A stretch of 45,251 nucleotides of DNA. It comes from Actinomycetota bacterium (GTDB taxonomy: Bacteria > Actinomycetota > JAICYB01). The DNA lies in NCBI GenBank assembly GCA_035536535.1, contig DATLNZ010000018.1, positions 1 through 45,251 of the forward strand. Direction: 5' to 3'. Positions within the stretch are counted from its first letter, which is position 1; the number at the start of each line of letters is the position of its first letter. Below the pieces are notes generated by a model. The model was given only the letters and a program-made list of their open reading frames with translations. It made no database searches and was not told the origin of the DNA. A program made the translations under genes and the position numbers. Shown piece by piece: positions 21,705-30,536 of the stretch.

Positions 21705-22510
21705 AGCGGGTGGGGATCCTTCACCATCACGCCCGGCCGCGCTCCGCCGAGCTTTCGGCCGAGGTGGCGGCGTGGCTGGAGCAGCGGGGGCACGAGGCGG
21801 TGGCCGGGCCGCAGACGGCCGACGGCCTGGACCTGCTCGTGGTTCTCGGAGGAGACGGCACGATGCTTCACGGGATCAGGCTGGTCGGCAGCTCCGGCGT
21901 CCCGGTGCTGGGGGTGAACCTGGGGCGCCTGGGTTTTCTGACGGAGGCCGCGGCCGACGAGGCCGTGGACGCGGTGGAGCGCACTCTCAACGGCGACTGC
22001 TTTATCGACGAACGCTCGACGGTGGAGGCGTGGATCGAGCGCGGTTCCGGCGCCCGGGAGCTGCTGGGCGAGGCGATCAACGAGGTGTCGGTGGAAAGGG
22101 CGGTGGGCGGAAAGCTGATCTACATGGCCTTGACCATCGCGGGCCAGCCGTTCACGAGGTTCGGCGCCGACGGGCTGATAGTGGCCACACCGACCGGGTC
22201 CACCGCGTACGCGTTCTCGATGCGGGGGCCCGTGGTCGCCACGGGATTGAGGTCACTGGTCGTCGTGGCAGTGGGGGCGCACAACCTGTTCGACCGCCCG
22301 CTGGTGCTGTCCCCGGACCAGGACGTCGAGGTGGCCCTGGAGGCCCGGGGGACCGGCGTCGTGGTCACCGACGGAAGGCCGGGGGCCGAGATCGGGGAGG
22401 GCGACGTCCTGCACGCGCGGGTCGGACCGTCGGTGGTGAGGCTCGTCCGGCTGAGCCCCGACAGTTTCTTCACGAGGGTCGCCAGGCGCTTCGGCCTCCC
22501 CCAGGCCTAG
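21701..22510 (+). CDS. nadK: NAD kinase
   Basis: Phosphorylates NAD to NADP, using ATP or polyphosphate. 269 residues, as usual. Conserved motifs: GGDGTMLHG (residues 50-58), GVNLGRLGFLTE, the NAD-contacting AINEVSVER, and GLIVATPTGSTAYAFS. The GTG start overlaps the tlyA stop (GTGA), so the pair is translationally coupled. The neighbourhood (tlyA-nadK-recN) is the standard actinobacterial one, except that a minus-strand gene has been inserted between nadK and recN. Its stop overlaps that gene's stop by 4 nt. Confidence 0.95.
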   Translation: MKRVGILHHHARPRSAELSAEVAAWLEQRGHEAVAGPQTADGLDLLVVLGGDGTMLHGIRLVGSSGVPVLGVNLGRLGFLTEAAADEAVDAVERTLNGDCFIDERSTVEAWIERGSGARELLGEAINEVSVERAVGGKLIYMALTIAGQPFTRFGADGLIVATPTGSTAYAFSMRGPVVATGLRSLVVVAVGAHNLFDRPLVLSPDQDVEVALEARGTGVVVTDGRPGAEIGEGDVLHARVGPSVVRLVRLSPDSFFTRVARRFGLPQA

Positions 22511-24039
22511 CGCGGCAGCGACTGGGGCTCGATCAGGGTCCGCTCCACCACGAAGTTGCCGCCGAGGCCCCGCAGCGTGACGTAATCGATCGAGGCGAGG
22601 GTCGAGCCGGAGAACGTCAGGATCTGGGCTTCGTACGGGCGGTCCGCTTCGACGGCGAACGACCCCAGTCCGGTCGCGCCGGTCGACCCGACGGTCAGGG
22701 TCCTGACGGTCCCTTTCCGAGCGGAGCTTCTGCGGTGGACGTGTCCGGCCACCACCAGGGGCACGTCGTCCACCCGCGACGCCAGGAGGCGGTCGTGCAC
22801 GGCCACCACGTCGGGGAGCTGTCCTGCGACTACTTCCGCGACCTCGCGAGCCTTGGCGGTCTTGGCGGCCCTGGCTTCGGATGAGGAGACGTCGTTGCGG
22901 GCGGTGAACGTGGGGTCGGCGAAGCCCATCACCCGCACCTCGCCGACCTGCGCGACGGTTCCGTCCAGCACCTGGACCCCCGGCACCGCCGCGAGGGAAG
23001 CGCGGTTGTCAGGAGAGTCGTGATTGCCGGGGACGAACAGGTACGGCTTGCCGACCCGTGCTATGAGGTCGCCGATCCGCGCCTCGACGGGAGACCCGAA
23101 CGACGTCAGATCGCCGGTGTCCAGCACGGCCTCCACGCGGAAGCCCGCGGCGAGCCTTTCCACCATCTCCAGGGCCACGGGGTTGGAGTGGACGTCGCTC
23201 ACGTGCAGGATCCTGGTCTGGCCGACGGTGGTGGACTCGTCGGTGGACGTCGCCTCGTACAGCTGCGCGACCCGGTCCCCGAGAACGCGCAGCCGCTTCC
23301 TCACGTCGCCGATGCCTTCAAAGTGACGGCGCGCGGCCTCCAGGACCCGCGGCGCCTCCTCGATGGGGCCCTCGAAAGTCGCCCTGGCGAAAGCAGACTC
23401 GTCAAAGGTCCTCCAGGACCCCCCGAGGACGAGGGCCGCCGCGAGGACCCCTCCCGCCGCGCCGGCGGCCATCATCCACGGGCGGCGGCCCGGCACGAGG
23501 GCGCCGAGCAGGATCCCGGCGGCCAGCGAGGCGAGCACAGCCCGGACGGCGAAGTCACGAAGAAGCAAACCGAGATCGCGGGTCACCTGCTCCCGAAGGC
23601 GTCGCTGCCGGGAGGAGTCGCGGAGGACCTCCTGCAGGTCCTCCAGGTCCACCCGCTCCACCAGGAGGGACAGCCGCAGGGGCGGACGGTGCGTGGGGGC
23701 CGAGATCCTGCCCAGCGGGGGCAGGCGCAGGTCGGTCCTCGGGGAGCCGAGGCGCCCCCGCACCTCCACCGTGCCCGGGCCGACCGGACCTCTTGCGGCG
23801 GGGGCGACTCCGACCGCGACGAGTCCCGCGGCCGCACCGAGAACCACCACGACCGCAACACGGACGACAGGATGCATCCGGCGGGCCGGGGACGCCGGTG
23901 GCTCTTGCCCGGCCGGAGCGTGCGGCGTCGGCCCTTCCACGTTCGGACCCTGAGGCGGCGGCTGTTCCACCCGCCGAGATTGCCGCACCAATGCGGTCCG
24001 TGTCTCGAGGCCTCCGCCGTCGGCCCCCGTCCTTACCAT
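22507..24039 (-). CDS. Membrane-anchored metallophosphoesterase
   Basis: About 510 residues. A proline-rich cytoplasmic start (EQPPPQGPNVEGPTP) precedes a helix (VVRVAVVVVLGAAAGLVAVG), a soluble stretch, then a helical pair (VRAVLASLAAGILLGALVPG and the next). A calcineurin-like phosphoesterase domain follows, with DVHSN (metal ligands D, H), DTGDLTSF, VPGNHDSP, VAVHDRLL and AGHVHRRS. All core metal ligands are present, so it is probably active on a phosphodiester or phosphomonoester at the outer face or in the envelope; the substrate is not known. The start is uncertain: ATG at 24039, used here, or ATG at 23877 just before the first helix. Opposite in direction to the genes on both sides, as if inserted into the tlyA-nadK-recN block. 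Confidence 0.82.
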   Translation of the reverse strand: MVRTGADGGGLETRTALVRQSRRVEQPPPQGPNVEGPTPHAPAGQEPPASPARRMHPVVRVAVVVVLGAAAGLVAVGVAPAARGPVGPGTVEVRGRLGSPRTDLRLPPLGRISAPTHRPPLRLSLLVERVDLEDLQEVLRDSSRQRRLREQVTRDLGLLLRDFAVRAVLASLAAGILLGALVPGRRPWMMAAGAAGGVLAAALVLGGSWRTFDESAFARATFEGPIEEAPRVLEAARRHFEGIGDVRKRLRVLGDRVAQLYEATSTDESTTVGQTRILHVSDVHSNPVALEMVERLAAGFRVEAVLDTGDLTSFGSPVEARIGDLIARVGKPYLFVPGNHDSPDNRASLAAVPGVQVLDGTVAQVGEVRVMGFADPTFTARNDVSSSEARAAKTAKAREVAEVVAGQLPDVVAVHDRLLASRVDDVPLVVAGHVHRRSSARKGTVRTLTVGSTGATGLGSFAVEADRPYEAQILTFSGSTLASIDYVTLRGLGGNFVVERTLIEPQSLPR

Positions 24040-24045
24040 CGGCGG
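24034..24045 (+). promoter_or_regulatory. Leaderless -10 element (TACCAT-N6-ATG) of recN
   Basis: TACCAT (24034-24039) followed by exactly 6 nt and the recN ATG. Confidence 0.6.
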
Positions 24046-25722
24046 ATGCTGCAGGAGCTTCACGTCCGCGACCTGGGAGTGATCGCCGAGGCGTCCGTCT
24101 CGTTCGGTCCTGGACTCAACGTGATCACCGGCGAGACGGGGGCCGGCAAGACGCTGCTGATGACCTGCCTCGGGCTGCTGGCCGGCGCCCGTGCCGATCC
24201 GCGACTCGTCGCCGCCGGGGCCGACCAGGCGCTGGTTCAGGCGGTGATGTCGGCTGCCGCCGGGGGACCCGACACCGAGGGCGGCGAGCTGATCGTGGCG
24301 CGCCGGATATCCCCCGACGGCAAGTCCCGCGCCTGGCTGGACGGCCGGCTGGTACCGGCATCCGTGCTTGCGGATGCAGTGGGCGAGCTGGTGGAGGTGC
24401 ACTCGCAGGGATCGGGGTTCGCGCTCGCTCGTCCGGCAGTCCAGATGCAGGCGCTGGACTCCCTGGCCGGGACGGGTGACCTGTTGCGTGAGTACCGGGC
24501 GGTGCTGTCGCGCCTGCGGGAGTCCATGGACGAGCTGCGCGACATACGCGAGGGGGAGCGGCTGCGCGCCCGCGAGCAGGAGTTCCTGTCGTTCCAAGTC
24601 CGCGAGATCGACGCGGCCGCCCTCGACGACGGTGAGGACGAGGCGGTGCGCATAGAGCTGGGACGGCTGGAGAACGCCGAGAGGTTGACCCTGGACGGCC
24701 AGCGCGTCGTGTCGCTGACGGGCTCGGACGGGGCCGCGGCACATCTGACGGAGGCGGCGAAGGTCCTGCGCGACGCGTCGGCCCTCGACCCGTCCGTTCA
24801 GGACGTGGCGGAGCGGATGTCCGCGCTCGGTGACGAGGTGTCGGAGGCCGCGAGGGAAGTCCGGGCGTGGGCCGAGGGCATCGAGCCGGACCCCGCCCGT
24901 CTGGAGTCGCTGCGCGACAGGGCCGCGCTGATCTCGAGCCTGGGACGCAAGTACGGGGCGACCGTGGCCGACATCAAGGCGGCGGCCGAGTCCGCGCGGC
25001 GGGAGCTCGCGTCGCTGGAGTCCGCGGATGCCAGGACGGCCGGCCTGGACGAGTCGGTGGTCCGGCTGGAGTCGGAACTCGGTGCGCTGGGGGCCGAGCT
25101 GTCAAAGAGGCGTGCCGCAGCGGCTGCCGACCTGACGGCCATGGTCAACGGCGAGCTGGGCGCCCTGGCGCTGGGGGGATGTTCGTTCGAGGCGTCCTGC
25201 GAGGCGTCTGGCACCCACTCCGACAGGGGAGCCGACCGGGTGGAGTTCCGATTCTCCTCCGACTCGCGCAGGCCGCCCGAGCCCATCGGAAAGGTGGCGT
25301 CCGGAGGCGAGCTGTCGAGGGCGATGATCGCGGTGACCCTGGCGCTGGCTTCCGCCCACCACGTTCCCGTGCTGGTGTTCGACGAGGCCGACCAGGGGGT
25401 CGGGGGAGCGGCAGCTCTGGAGGTGGCGCGGAGGCTGGCGCGCCTGGGGCGCACGCATCAGGTCCTGGTCGTCTCGCACCTGCCGCAGATCGCGGCCTAC
25501 GCCGACTGCCACGTCGCGGTCCGCAGGCACGAATCGGGGGTTCGCGTGGAGACGCTGCAGGACGACGGCCGCATCGCGGAGATCTCCCGGATGCTCGCGG
25601 GCCTGGACTCATCGGACAGGGCGCGCGCCCACGCCGAAGAACTGGTCTCCATGGCGCGGCGGGAGCGCGACGGGCGGCCGGCGGCCAAGCCCCGTTCGCG
25701 ACGGGCGGCCGCGACCGCCTGA
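24046..25722 (+). CDS. recN: DNA repair ATPase RecN
   Basis: SMC-like ATPase recruited to double-strand breaks. 558 residues. Walker A GETGAGKT (29-36), long coiled-coil arms between about 150 and 360 (MDELRDIREGERLRAREQEF; AESARRELASLESADARTAG), ABC-type signature VASGGELSRAMIA, Walker B VLVFDEADQGVGG and the switch His in VVSHLPQIA. C-terminal tail basic (AKPRSRRAAATA). Start at ATG 24046: the family begins MLxELxIxxLAVI, and a leaderless -10 element lies exactly 6 nt upstream. The frame is open much further upstream but that is antisense to the phosphoesterase. Confidence 0.96.
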   Translation: MLQELHVRDLGVIAEASVSFGPGLNVITGETGAGKTLLMTCLGLLAGARADPRLVAAGADQALVQAVMSAAAGGPDTEGGELIVARRISPDGKSRAWLDGRLVPASVLADAVGELVEVHSQGSGFALARPAVQMQALDSLAGTGDLLREYRAVLSRLRESMDELRDIREGERLRAREQEFLSFQVREIDAAALDDGEDEAVRIELGRLENAERLTLDGQRVVSLTGSDGAAAHLTEAAKVLRDASALDPSVQDVAERMSALGDEVSEAAREVRAWAEGIEPDPARLESLRDRAALISSLGRKYGATVADIKAAAESARRELASLESADARTAGLDESVVRLESELGALGAELSKRRAAAAADLTAMVNGELGALALGGCSFEASCEASGTHSDRGADRVEFRFSSDSRRPPEPIGKVASGGELSRAMIAVTLALASAHHVPVLVFDEADQGVGGAAALEVARRLARLGRTHQVLVVSHLPQIAAYADCHVAVRRHESGVRVETLQDDGRIAEISRMLAGLDSSDRARAHAEELVSMARRERDGRPAAKPRSRRAAATA

Positions 25723-25744
25723 CCTCCGCAGCCCCCAGGCTTGA

Positions 25745-25750
25745 TACCGT
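25745..25750 (+). promoter_or_regulatory. Candidate -10 element (TACCGT) of the steA operon
   Basis: TTGATACCGTGG directly after recN; TACCGT fits TANNNT and lies 24 nt before the steA ATG. It may drive the six envelope genes 25775-33975. Confidence 0.4.
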
Positions 25751-25774
25751 GGACGGGCCCTCCGGGGCGCGCAC

Positions 25775-27010
25775 ATGGGAATCCGCCTGCTCAGCCGCCG
25801 GTCCTCCGCCGCCCGGCGACCCTTGAACGGGTCCGGGACGGGCACCGGCCTGTCCGGAACCGCGCGAATGGACCGCAGGACCAAGGATCTCGTCCGGCGG
25901 GTGAAGCCCGGCAACATCGCGATCATCGACCATGACGACCTGGACCGGGTGGCGGCTGAAAGCCTCCTGGACCACGGGGTCGCCGCTGTGGTCAACGCGC
26001 GGCCCTCGATCTCCGGACGCTACCCCAACCTCGGCCCCCTGATCCTGGTGCACGCGCACATCCCGGTCCTGGACGCGGTCGGTCCGGGAGTGTTCGACGA
26101 GGTGTCGGAGGGCGACGTCGTCCGCCTCGAAGGCGACAAGCTGCTGGTGGACGACCGGGTCGTCGCGCAGGGAGTGCTGCTGGACGAGGCGTCTGTCCTT
26201 CAGAAGATGGAGGCGGCGAAGGCCCAGTTGTCGGCCACCGTCGAGAGGTTCGCCGAGAACACTCTGGACTACGTCCGGCGCGAGCAGGACATCCTTGTCG
26301 AGGGGGTCCGGATTCCGCTGCGCACGCGGTTCAAGGGCCGCCACGCGCTGGTGGTCACGCGCGGCCACCACTACAAGGAGGACCTGCGCGCCCTGCGCGG
26401 CTATATCAAGGAAATGCGTCCGGTCATCGTGGCCGTCGACGGGGCCGCCGACGCCTGCCTCGCCGAGGGAATCAAGCCGGACGTGATCGTCGGCGACGTC
26501 GACTCGGCGTCGGCCGCGGCCCTTCGCAGCGGTGCCGAGCTGCTCGTCCACCCGCAGGGCGAGTGGCGCAGGCGCCACGCCGAGGGGCAGGCCTCCGACG
26601 AGCCCGAAGAGGTGAAGACGGTCCGGAACCTCGGACTGAGCTGCCACGTCATCACGGCCCCCGGAACAAGCGAGGACGTCGCGCTTCTGCTGGCACACGA
26701 GCAGGGGGCCGAGCTTGTCGTGGCGGTGGGATCCCACACGTCCACGATCGAGTTTCTGGACAAAGGACGCGCGGGCATGGCCTCGACATTCCTGGCCAGG
26801 CTCCGGCTCGGGCCGTCGCTGGTGGACGCCAAGGGGGTGTCGCTTCTGTACCGCACCCGTGTGCGGCGGCAGGACCTCCTGCTGCTGGTTGTCGCCGCGG
26901 TCGTGACGATGGCGATAGTCAACTACTTCTCCCCCCCGGCCAGGCTGTTCTGGGGGATCGTCTGGGAGCAGCTGATCGACTTCGTGTTCCGGCTGCGCGG
27001 GCTGTTTTGA
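25775..27010 (+). CDS. steA: Putative cytokinetic ring protein SteA
   Basis: 411 residues. Family features: MDRRTKDLVRRVKPGNIAII near the start, PSISGRYPNLGP, and a thiamine-pyrophosphokinase-like fold (TRGHHYKEDLRALRG, AVDGAADACLAEGIKPDVIV, VGDVDSAS). A C-terminal membrane helix (LLLLVVAAVVTMAIVNYFS) anchors it. In Corynebacterium SteA localises to the division ring and works with SteB in coordinating peptidoglycan hydrolysis during daughter-cell separation; activity as a kinase is not expected. An N-terminal Arg/Ser/Gly-rich extension of about 30 residues precedes the core; the start could lie at ATG 25868 instead. It leads an interlocked cassette of envelope genes. Confidence 0.9.
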   Translation: MGIRLLSRRSSAARRPLNGSGTGTGLSGTARMDRRTKDLVRRVKPGNIAIIDHDDLDRVAAESLLDHGVAAVVNARPSISGRYPNLGPLILVHAHIPVLDAVGPGVFDEVSEGDVVRLEGDKLLVDDRVVAQGVLLDEASVLQKMEAAKAQLSATVERFAENTLDYVRREQDILVEGVRIPLRTRFKGRHALVVTRGHHYKEDLRALRGYIKEMRPVIVAVDGAADACLAEGIKPDVIVGDVDSASAAALRSGAELLVHPQGEWRRRHAEGQASDEPEEVKTVRNLGLSCHVITAPGTSEDVALLLAHEQGAELVVAVGSHTSTIEFLDKGRAGMASTFLARLRLGPSLVDAKGVSLLYRTRVRRQDLLLLVVAAVVTMAIVNYFSPPARLFWGIVWEQLIDFVFRLRGLF

Positions 27011-27933
27011 TCGACTTCCGCTACCACATCGTCTCGATCGTCGCCGTCTTCCTGGCCCTGGGTCTGGGCATCCTGATGGGGACAACCGTCCTGGACCGCG
27101 TGGCCGTCGACGCGCTCCGCGCGCAGGTCGACAACCTGCGGTCGGACGCCCGGGAGTCCAGACGGGACATAACGGCCCTGCGGACAGAAGTGGATCGCCA
27201 GCGCACGTTCGCCGACCAGGTGAGCCCCTGGGTGCGCCACGACCAGCTCGCCGGCAAGCCCGTGGTGTTTGTGTCCGACAACGGCGGGGCGCGCTGGGAC
27301 GACTCGGTCAGGGACGCCATCGCCCAGACCGGGGCACGGCCCGTCGGAGCCATGACCCTCACCGCCAAGTGGAAGTTGGACGCTGCGTCGGCCAGGCAGC
27401 TGCAGTCGGCGACGGCGCCGCTCGGAGCCGCCATGCCTCGCGACAAGCCGGACGAGTCGCCGGACGAGCGCCGGCAGGCGGAGGACGCGCTGACGACGCT
27501 CGGCTCCCAAATCTTCGCCCCGGAAGGGCAGGCCCTTCTGCGGGAGCTCGTACAGAGCGGGTTCGTGGAGGTCGCCGATGCCGACCTCCAGCAGGCCTGG
27601 CCTCCCGCCGGTGCATTGGTGGTGGCCTTCACCGGACCGGACCCGGGGCGGGGCACGGCCTCCTCCAGCCCCGGGTGGGTAGCTTCGCTGGCGCGGGCCA
27701 CGGCCACGGCAACGCCGACCCTCGTGGTCTCACCTGGCGCGGATGCCGGCACCGGCGACGTGACTATCCTGCGCAACCTCCCGGAAACGCCGGCAACGCT
27801 GGTCACCTTCGACGCGGGTTCGCTTTCGTTCGGCCGCCTCGGCTCGGTGCTGGCGCTGGAGTCGGCCGCCGCCGGGCGCGGTGGTCACTTCGGCGTCGAG
27901 CGAGGCAGGCGGCTGCTCCCCGAGCGTCGCTGA
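27007..27933 (+). CDS. MctB/SteB-like membrane protein (copper transporter family)
   Basis: 308 residues. The N-terminus reads IDFRYHIVSIVAVFLALGLG, the characteristic family start, with a single membrane helix ending GILMGTTVL. A coiled coil follows (VDALRAQVDNLRSDARESRR) and then an outer globular domain. M. tuberculosis MctB (Rv1698) has been linked to copper tolerance; the corynebacterial relative SteB partners SteA at the septum. Here linkage to steA favours a division role. TTG start, interlocked with the steA stop (TTGA), exactly at the family start. No copper-binding Cys/Met cluster was noticed. Confidence 0.88.
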   Translation: MIDFRYHIVSIVAVFLALGLGILMGTTVLDRVAVDALRAQVDNLRSDARESRRDITALRTEVDRQRTFADQVSPWVRHDQLAGKPVVFVSDNGGARWDDSVRDAIAQTGARPVGAMTLTAKWKLDAASARQLQSATAPLGAAMPRDKPDESPDERRQAEDALTTLGSQIFAPEGQALLRELVQSGFVEVADADLQQAWPPAGALVVAFTGPDPGRGTASSSPGWVASLARATATATPTLVVSPGADAGTGDVTILRNLPETPATLVTFDAGSLSFGRLGSVLALESAAAGRGGHFGVERGRRLLPERR

Positions 27934-27936
27934 CCA

Positions 27937-29553
27937 GTGGGCCCCGGTCTCCCCGGACAGCCGGTCGCGGCAGAGGAGTCCGAAGCCGGGCTGCTGCGGT
28001 CCTCGGCGTCCATCTCGCTGATCACCGCCGCGGCACGTGTGGCCGGCTTCGCGCGGTGGATCGTGCTCGGGGCGACGGTCGGAGCCACTTACCTCGGCAA
28101 CACCTACCAGACGGCCAACTGGGTGCCGAACATCCTGTTCGAGCTGGCCGCGGGAGGGGTCCTGACGGCGGTGTTCGTCCCGACGTTCGTCGCGGAACTT
28201 GAGCATGGACGGGAGCGGGGGACCGAGGTCGCGGCCAGCATCGCCAACGGACTGCTGTTGCTGTCGCTTCCCCTCGTGGCCGGGGCGATCATCTTCGGAC
28301 GTCCGATCATGCGCGGGCTCACCGTCGGGGTTGCCGACCCGGCCGTGCGTGCCGCGGAAATCGAGCTGGGAGCCTGGTTTCTGCGCTTTTTCGCCCCGCA
28401 GATCCCGCTCTACCTCCTCGGGATGGTCATGACTGGGATCCTGCACGCCCACCGGAAGTTCGTGGCCCCGGCGGCAGCTCCGTTGTTCTCAAGCCTCGTC
28501 GTGATCGCCACGTACCTCGTCTTCCACTCGATGGGACCGCGAGCCGACATCGGCACCGCGACGCGGGAGCAGTTGTACGTCCTGGCCGGCGGAACGACCG
28601 CCGGCGTGGTGGCACTGACCTTCTCGCAGCTCCCGTCGGTTCTCCGGCTGGGTATCAGGTGGCGGCCGGTGCTGAGACTGCGGGACCCTTCCGTGCGCAG
28701 GGCGATGAGAGCCGGAGGATGGGGAATGGCCTTCTTCGCGGTCACCCAGGCCGGTCTGCTGGTCACCCTGATCCTGGCCAACCGGGTCCGCGGGGGCGTG
28801 GTGGCGTACCAGGTCGGCTACGCGCTGTTCATGCTGCCTGTCGCCCTGATTGGGCTGCCGGTGGCGATCTCGCTGTACCCGTCGATGTCCCGCAGCATTG
28901 TCCGACGTGACGAGCAGGGATACGCCAGGGTGCTGTCGCTCGGATGGAGGACCACGGCCCTGCTGGCCGCTCCCGCCGCGGCCGGGCTGGCGGTGCTCGC
29001 TCGTCCGCTGGCGCAGGCACTCGAGACCGCGGGGGCCGCCCGCACCGGGTCCGCTCTTGTCGCCGCTGCGTCGGGAGCGCTGGCTCTGGGACTGCCGGCG
29101 TACGCACTCAACGAGATCCTCGCCCGCGCCTTTTACGCCCGGCGGCAGACGGCTCCGCCCGTCGCCGTCAACGCGGTCGCCATCGGCCTTTACGCATTCG
29201 CCGCCTGCACAATCACGGCTGTTGCGCGCCCCCGTGGAGCCGACGCCGTCGCCGTGATGGGCTGGGCTCACTCGGCCGGGCAGTGGGCCGGCGTGGCGGT
29301 CGGCGTTCTGCTCCTTGCGCGGTCCGCGAGGGTGTGGCGTCCTGCGGGCGACCTCGTGTCGACCGCTGCGAGCGCGGCGCGGGCGGCGGTGATGGCGGCC
29401 TGCGTGTGGTTGGTGGTCCACGCCCTGCGCGCGGTTCCTCCGGCCCCGAGGGTGGCGGCTGGAGTGCTGGCCGGTGCGGCGGTGTTCGGCGTGGCCTGCC
29501 TGTTCTCGCGGGACGCCCGTCTGGCGATGAGCGGGATCCGCAACCGCCGGTGA
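27937..29553 (+). CDS. murJ: MurJ-like lipid II flippase (MOP superfamily)
   Basis: 538 residues with about 14 membrane helices. MurJ-like features: SLITAAARVAGFARWIVLGA near the start, NTYQTANWVPNILFELAAGG with PNILFELAAGGVL (the PNxxRxLxxEG-like motif in variant form), and VAISLYPSMSRSIVRRDEQG. In bacteria these export lipid-linked precursors for peptidoglycan; the actinobacterial relatives also include MviN-like proteins with regulatory domains, absent here. GTG start 3 nt after the mctB-like stop. It is followed at once by GT4 (GTGA overlap). Whether the cargo is lipid II or another lipid-linked glycan made by this cassette cannot be told. Confidence 0.88.
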   Translation: MGPGLPGQPVAAEESEAGLLRSSASISLITAAARVAGFARWIVLGATVGATYLGNTYQTANWVPNILFELAAGGVLTAVFVPTFVAELEHGRERGTEVAASIANGLLLLSLPLVAGAIIFGRPIMRGLTVGVADPAVRAAEIELGAWFLRFFAPQIPLYLLGMVMTGILHAHRKFVAPAAAPLFSSLVVIATYLVFHSMGPRADIGTATREQLYVLAGGTTAGVVALTFSQLPSVLRLGIRWRPVLRLRDPSVRRAMRAGGWGMAFFAVTQAGLLVTLILANRVRGGVVAYQVGYALFMLPVALIGLPVAISLYPSMSRSIVRRDEQGYARVLSLGWRTTALLAAPAAAGLAVLARPLAQALETAGAARTGSALVAAASGALALGLPAYALNEILARAFYARRQTAPPVAVNAVAIGLYAFAACTITAVARPRGADAVAVMGWAHSAGQWAGVAVGVLLLARSARVWRPAGDLVSTAASAARAAVMAACVWLVVHALRAVPPAPRVAAGVLAGAAVFGVACLFSRDARLAMSGIRNRR

Positions 29554-30536
29554 GCGCGCGATCAGTGGTCCACGTGCTGGGGCCGTCGACCGGGGGCATC
29601 CGACGCCACGTCCGCTACCTCGCGCACAACCCGCCCCCGGGCTTCACGACACTGCGGGTCTGCGGGCCGGGGTCTTTGGAGCAGTACTTCGATGGCCTGC
29701 CTTTCGCGCCACTCACGGCCGATGGCATCGCAGATGCCGACGTCGTCCACGCCCACGGCGTGACCGCCGGCAGAGTCGCCCTGCGTCGCCGGCGCCCCCC
29801 GGTGGTTCTGACGCTTCACGTCTACGACGTCGCGGGGGGCCGTCCGGCGCCGGCGCGTGCCGCGCTGCGCATGCTGGCGCCGGCGATTGTCCGGCGGGCC
29901 GATGCGGTCATAGCCGTCAGTGTCGAGATAGCGGCGCGTGTCCCGGGGGCCGTGGTCATTCCGCCCGCCGCCGAGCCGCGCGGAGCCCCCCGCCGCGACA
30001 GACGTGAAGTGCGGGCGGAGCTGGGAGCCGCCGATGACGAGGTCGTGGTGATGTCCATAGCCCGGCTGCATCGCGACAAGTCGCTTCATGTGCTGATCGA
30101 GGCAGCCCGGCTCGCGGGGCTCACGTGCTGGGTCGCCGGCGACGGTCCTCTTCGCGCGGAGCTGGAGCGGCTTGCGCAGGGGACGCGCGTCCGGTTGCTC
30201 GGCTACCGCGACGACGTGTCGGACCTGCTGGGCGCGGCGGACCTGTTCGCCCTGACCTCGCTGGGAGAGGGCTACCCTGTCGTCGTCGTGGAGGCACTGC
30301 AGGCAGGGCTTCCCGTCGTGGCCACTGACGTGGGGGCCGTCCGGGAGATGGTCGGGGACGCCGGCGAGATCGTCGACCCCGGAGATGCGACGGCTCTGGC
30401 TTCGTCGCTAAGCAGGATCGCGGGTAACGATGAGGTCCGGGCCGGACTGATGCGGCGCGCCGGGGCGAGGTCGCTGCCGCAGCCGGAGGAGCTGGTGCGT
30501 CGCGTGGGTGAGGTCTACCAAAGGGTGATGTCGTGA
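29550..30536 (+). CDS. GT4 family glycosyltransferase
   Basis: 328 residues with two Rossmann domains. N-terminal VHVLGPSTGGIRRHVRYLAH, then VVHAHGVTAG; the C-terminal donor domain has MSIARLHRDKSLHVLIEA, GDGPLRAELERLA and the EGYPVVVVEALQAGLPVVAT box (E-x7-E retaining motif). Retaining GT-B fold; donor and acceptor unknown. GTG start interlocked with the murJ stop, and its stop with the next gene, so it is tightly linked to the flippase and the alkaline-phosphatase-fold protein. Probably adds a sugar to a lipid-linked intermediate at the cytoplasmic face. Confidence 0.9.
   Translation: MSARSVVHVLGPSTGGIRRHVRYLAHNPPPGFTTLRVCGPGSLEQYFDGLPFAPLTADGIADADVVHAHGVTAGRVALRRRRPPVVLTLHVYDVAGGRPAPARAALRMLAPAIVRRADAVIAVSVEIAARVPGAVVIPPAAEPRGAPRRDRREVRAELGAADDEVVVMSIARLHRDKSLHVLIEAARLAGLTCWVAGDGPLRAELERLAQGTRVRLLGYRDDVSDLLGAADLFALTSLGEGYPVVVVEALQAGLPVVATDVGAVREMVGDAGEIVDPGDATALASSLSRIAGNDEVRAGLMRRAGARSLPQPEELVRRVGEVYQRVMS

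Noticed and set aside
23020-24045. recN frame continuing upstream to 23020
   Set aside because: This part is antisense to the phosphoesterase and has none of its own motifs; the family begins at ATG 24046 with a leaderless -10.
24040-24744. Extension of the phosphoesterase frame beyond 24039
   Set aside because: It reads through recN in antisense and shows no domain.
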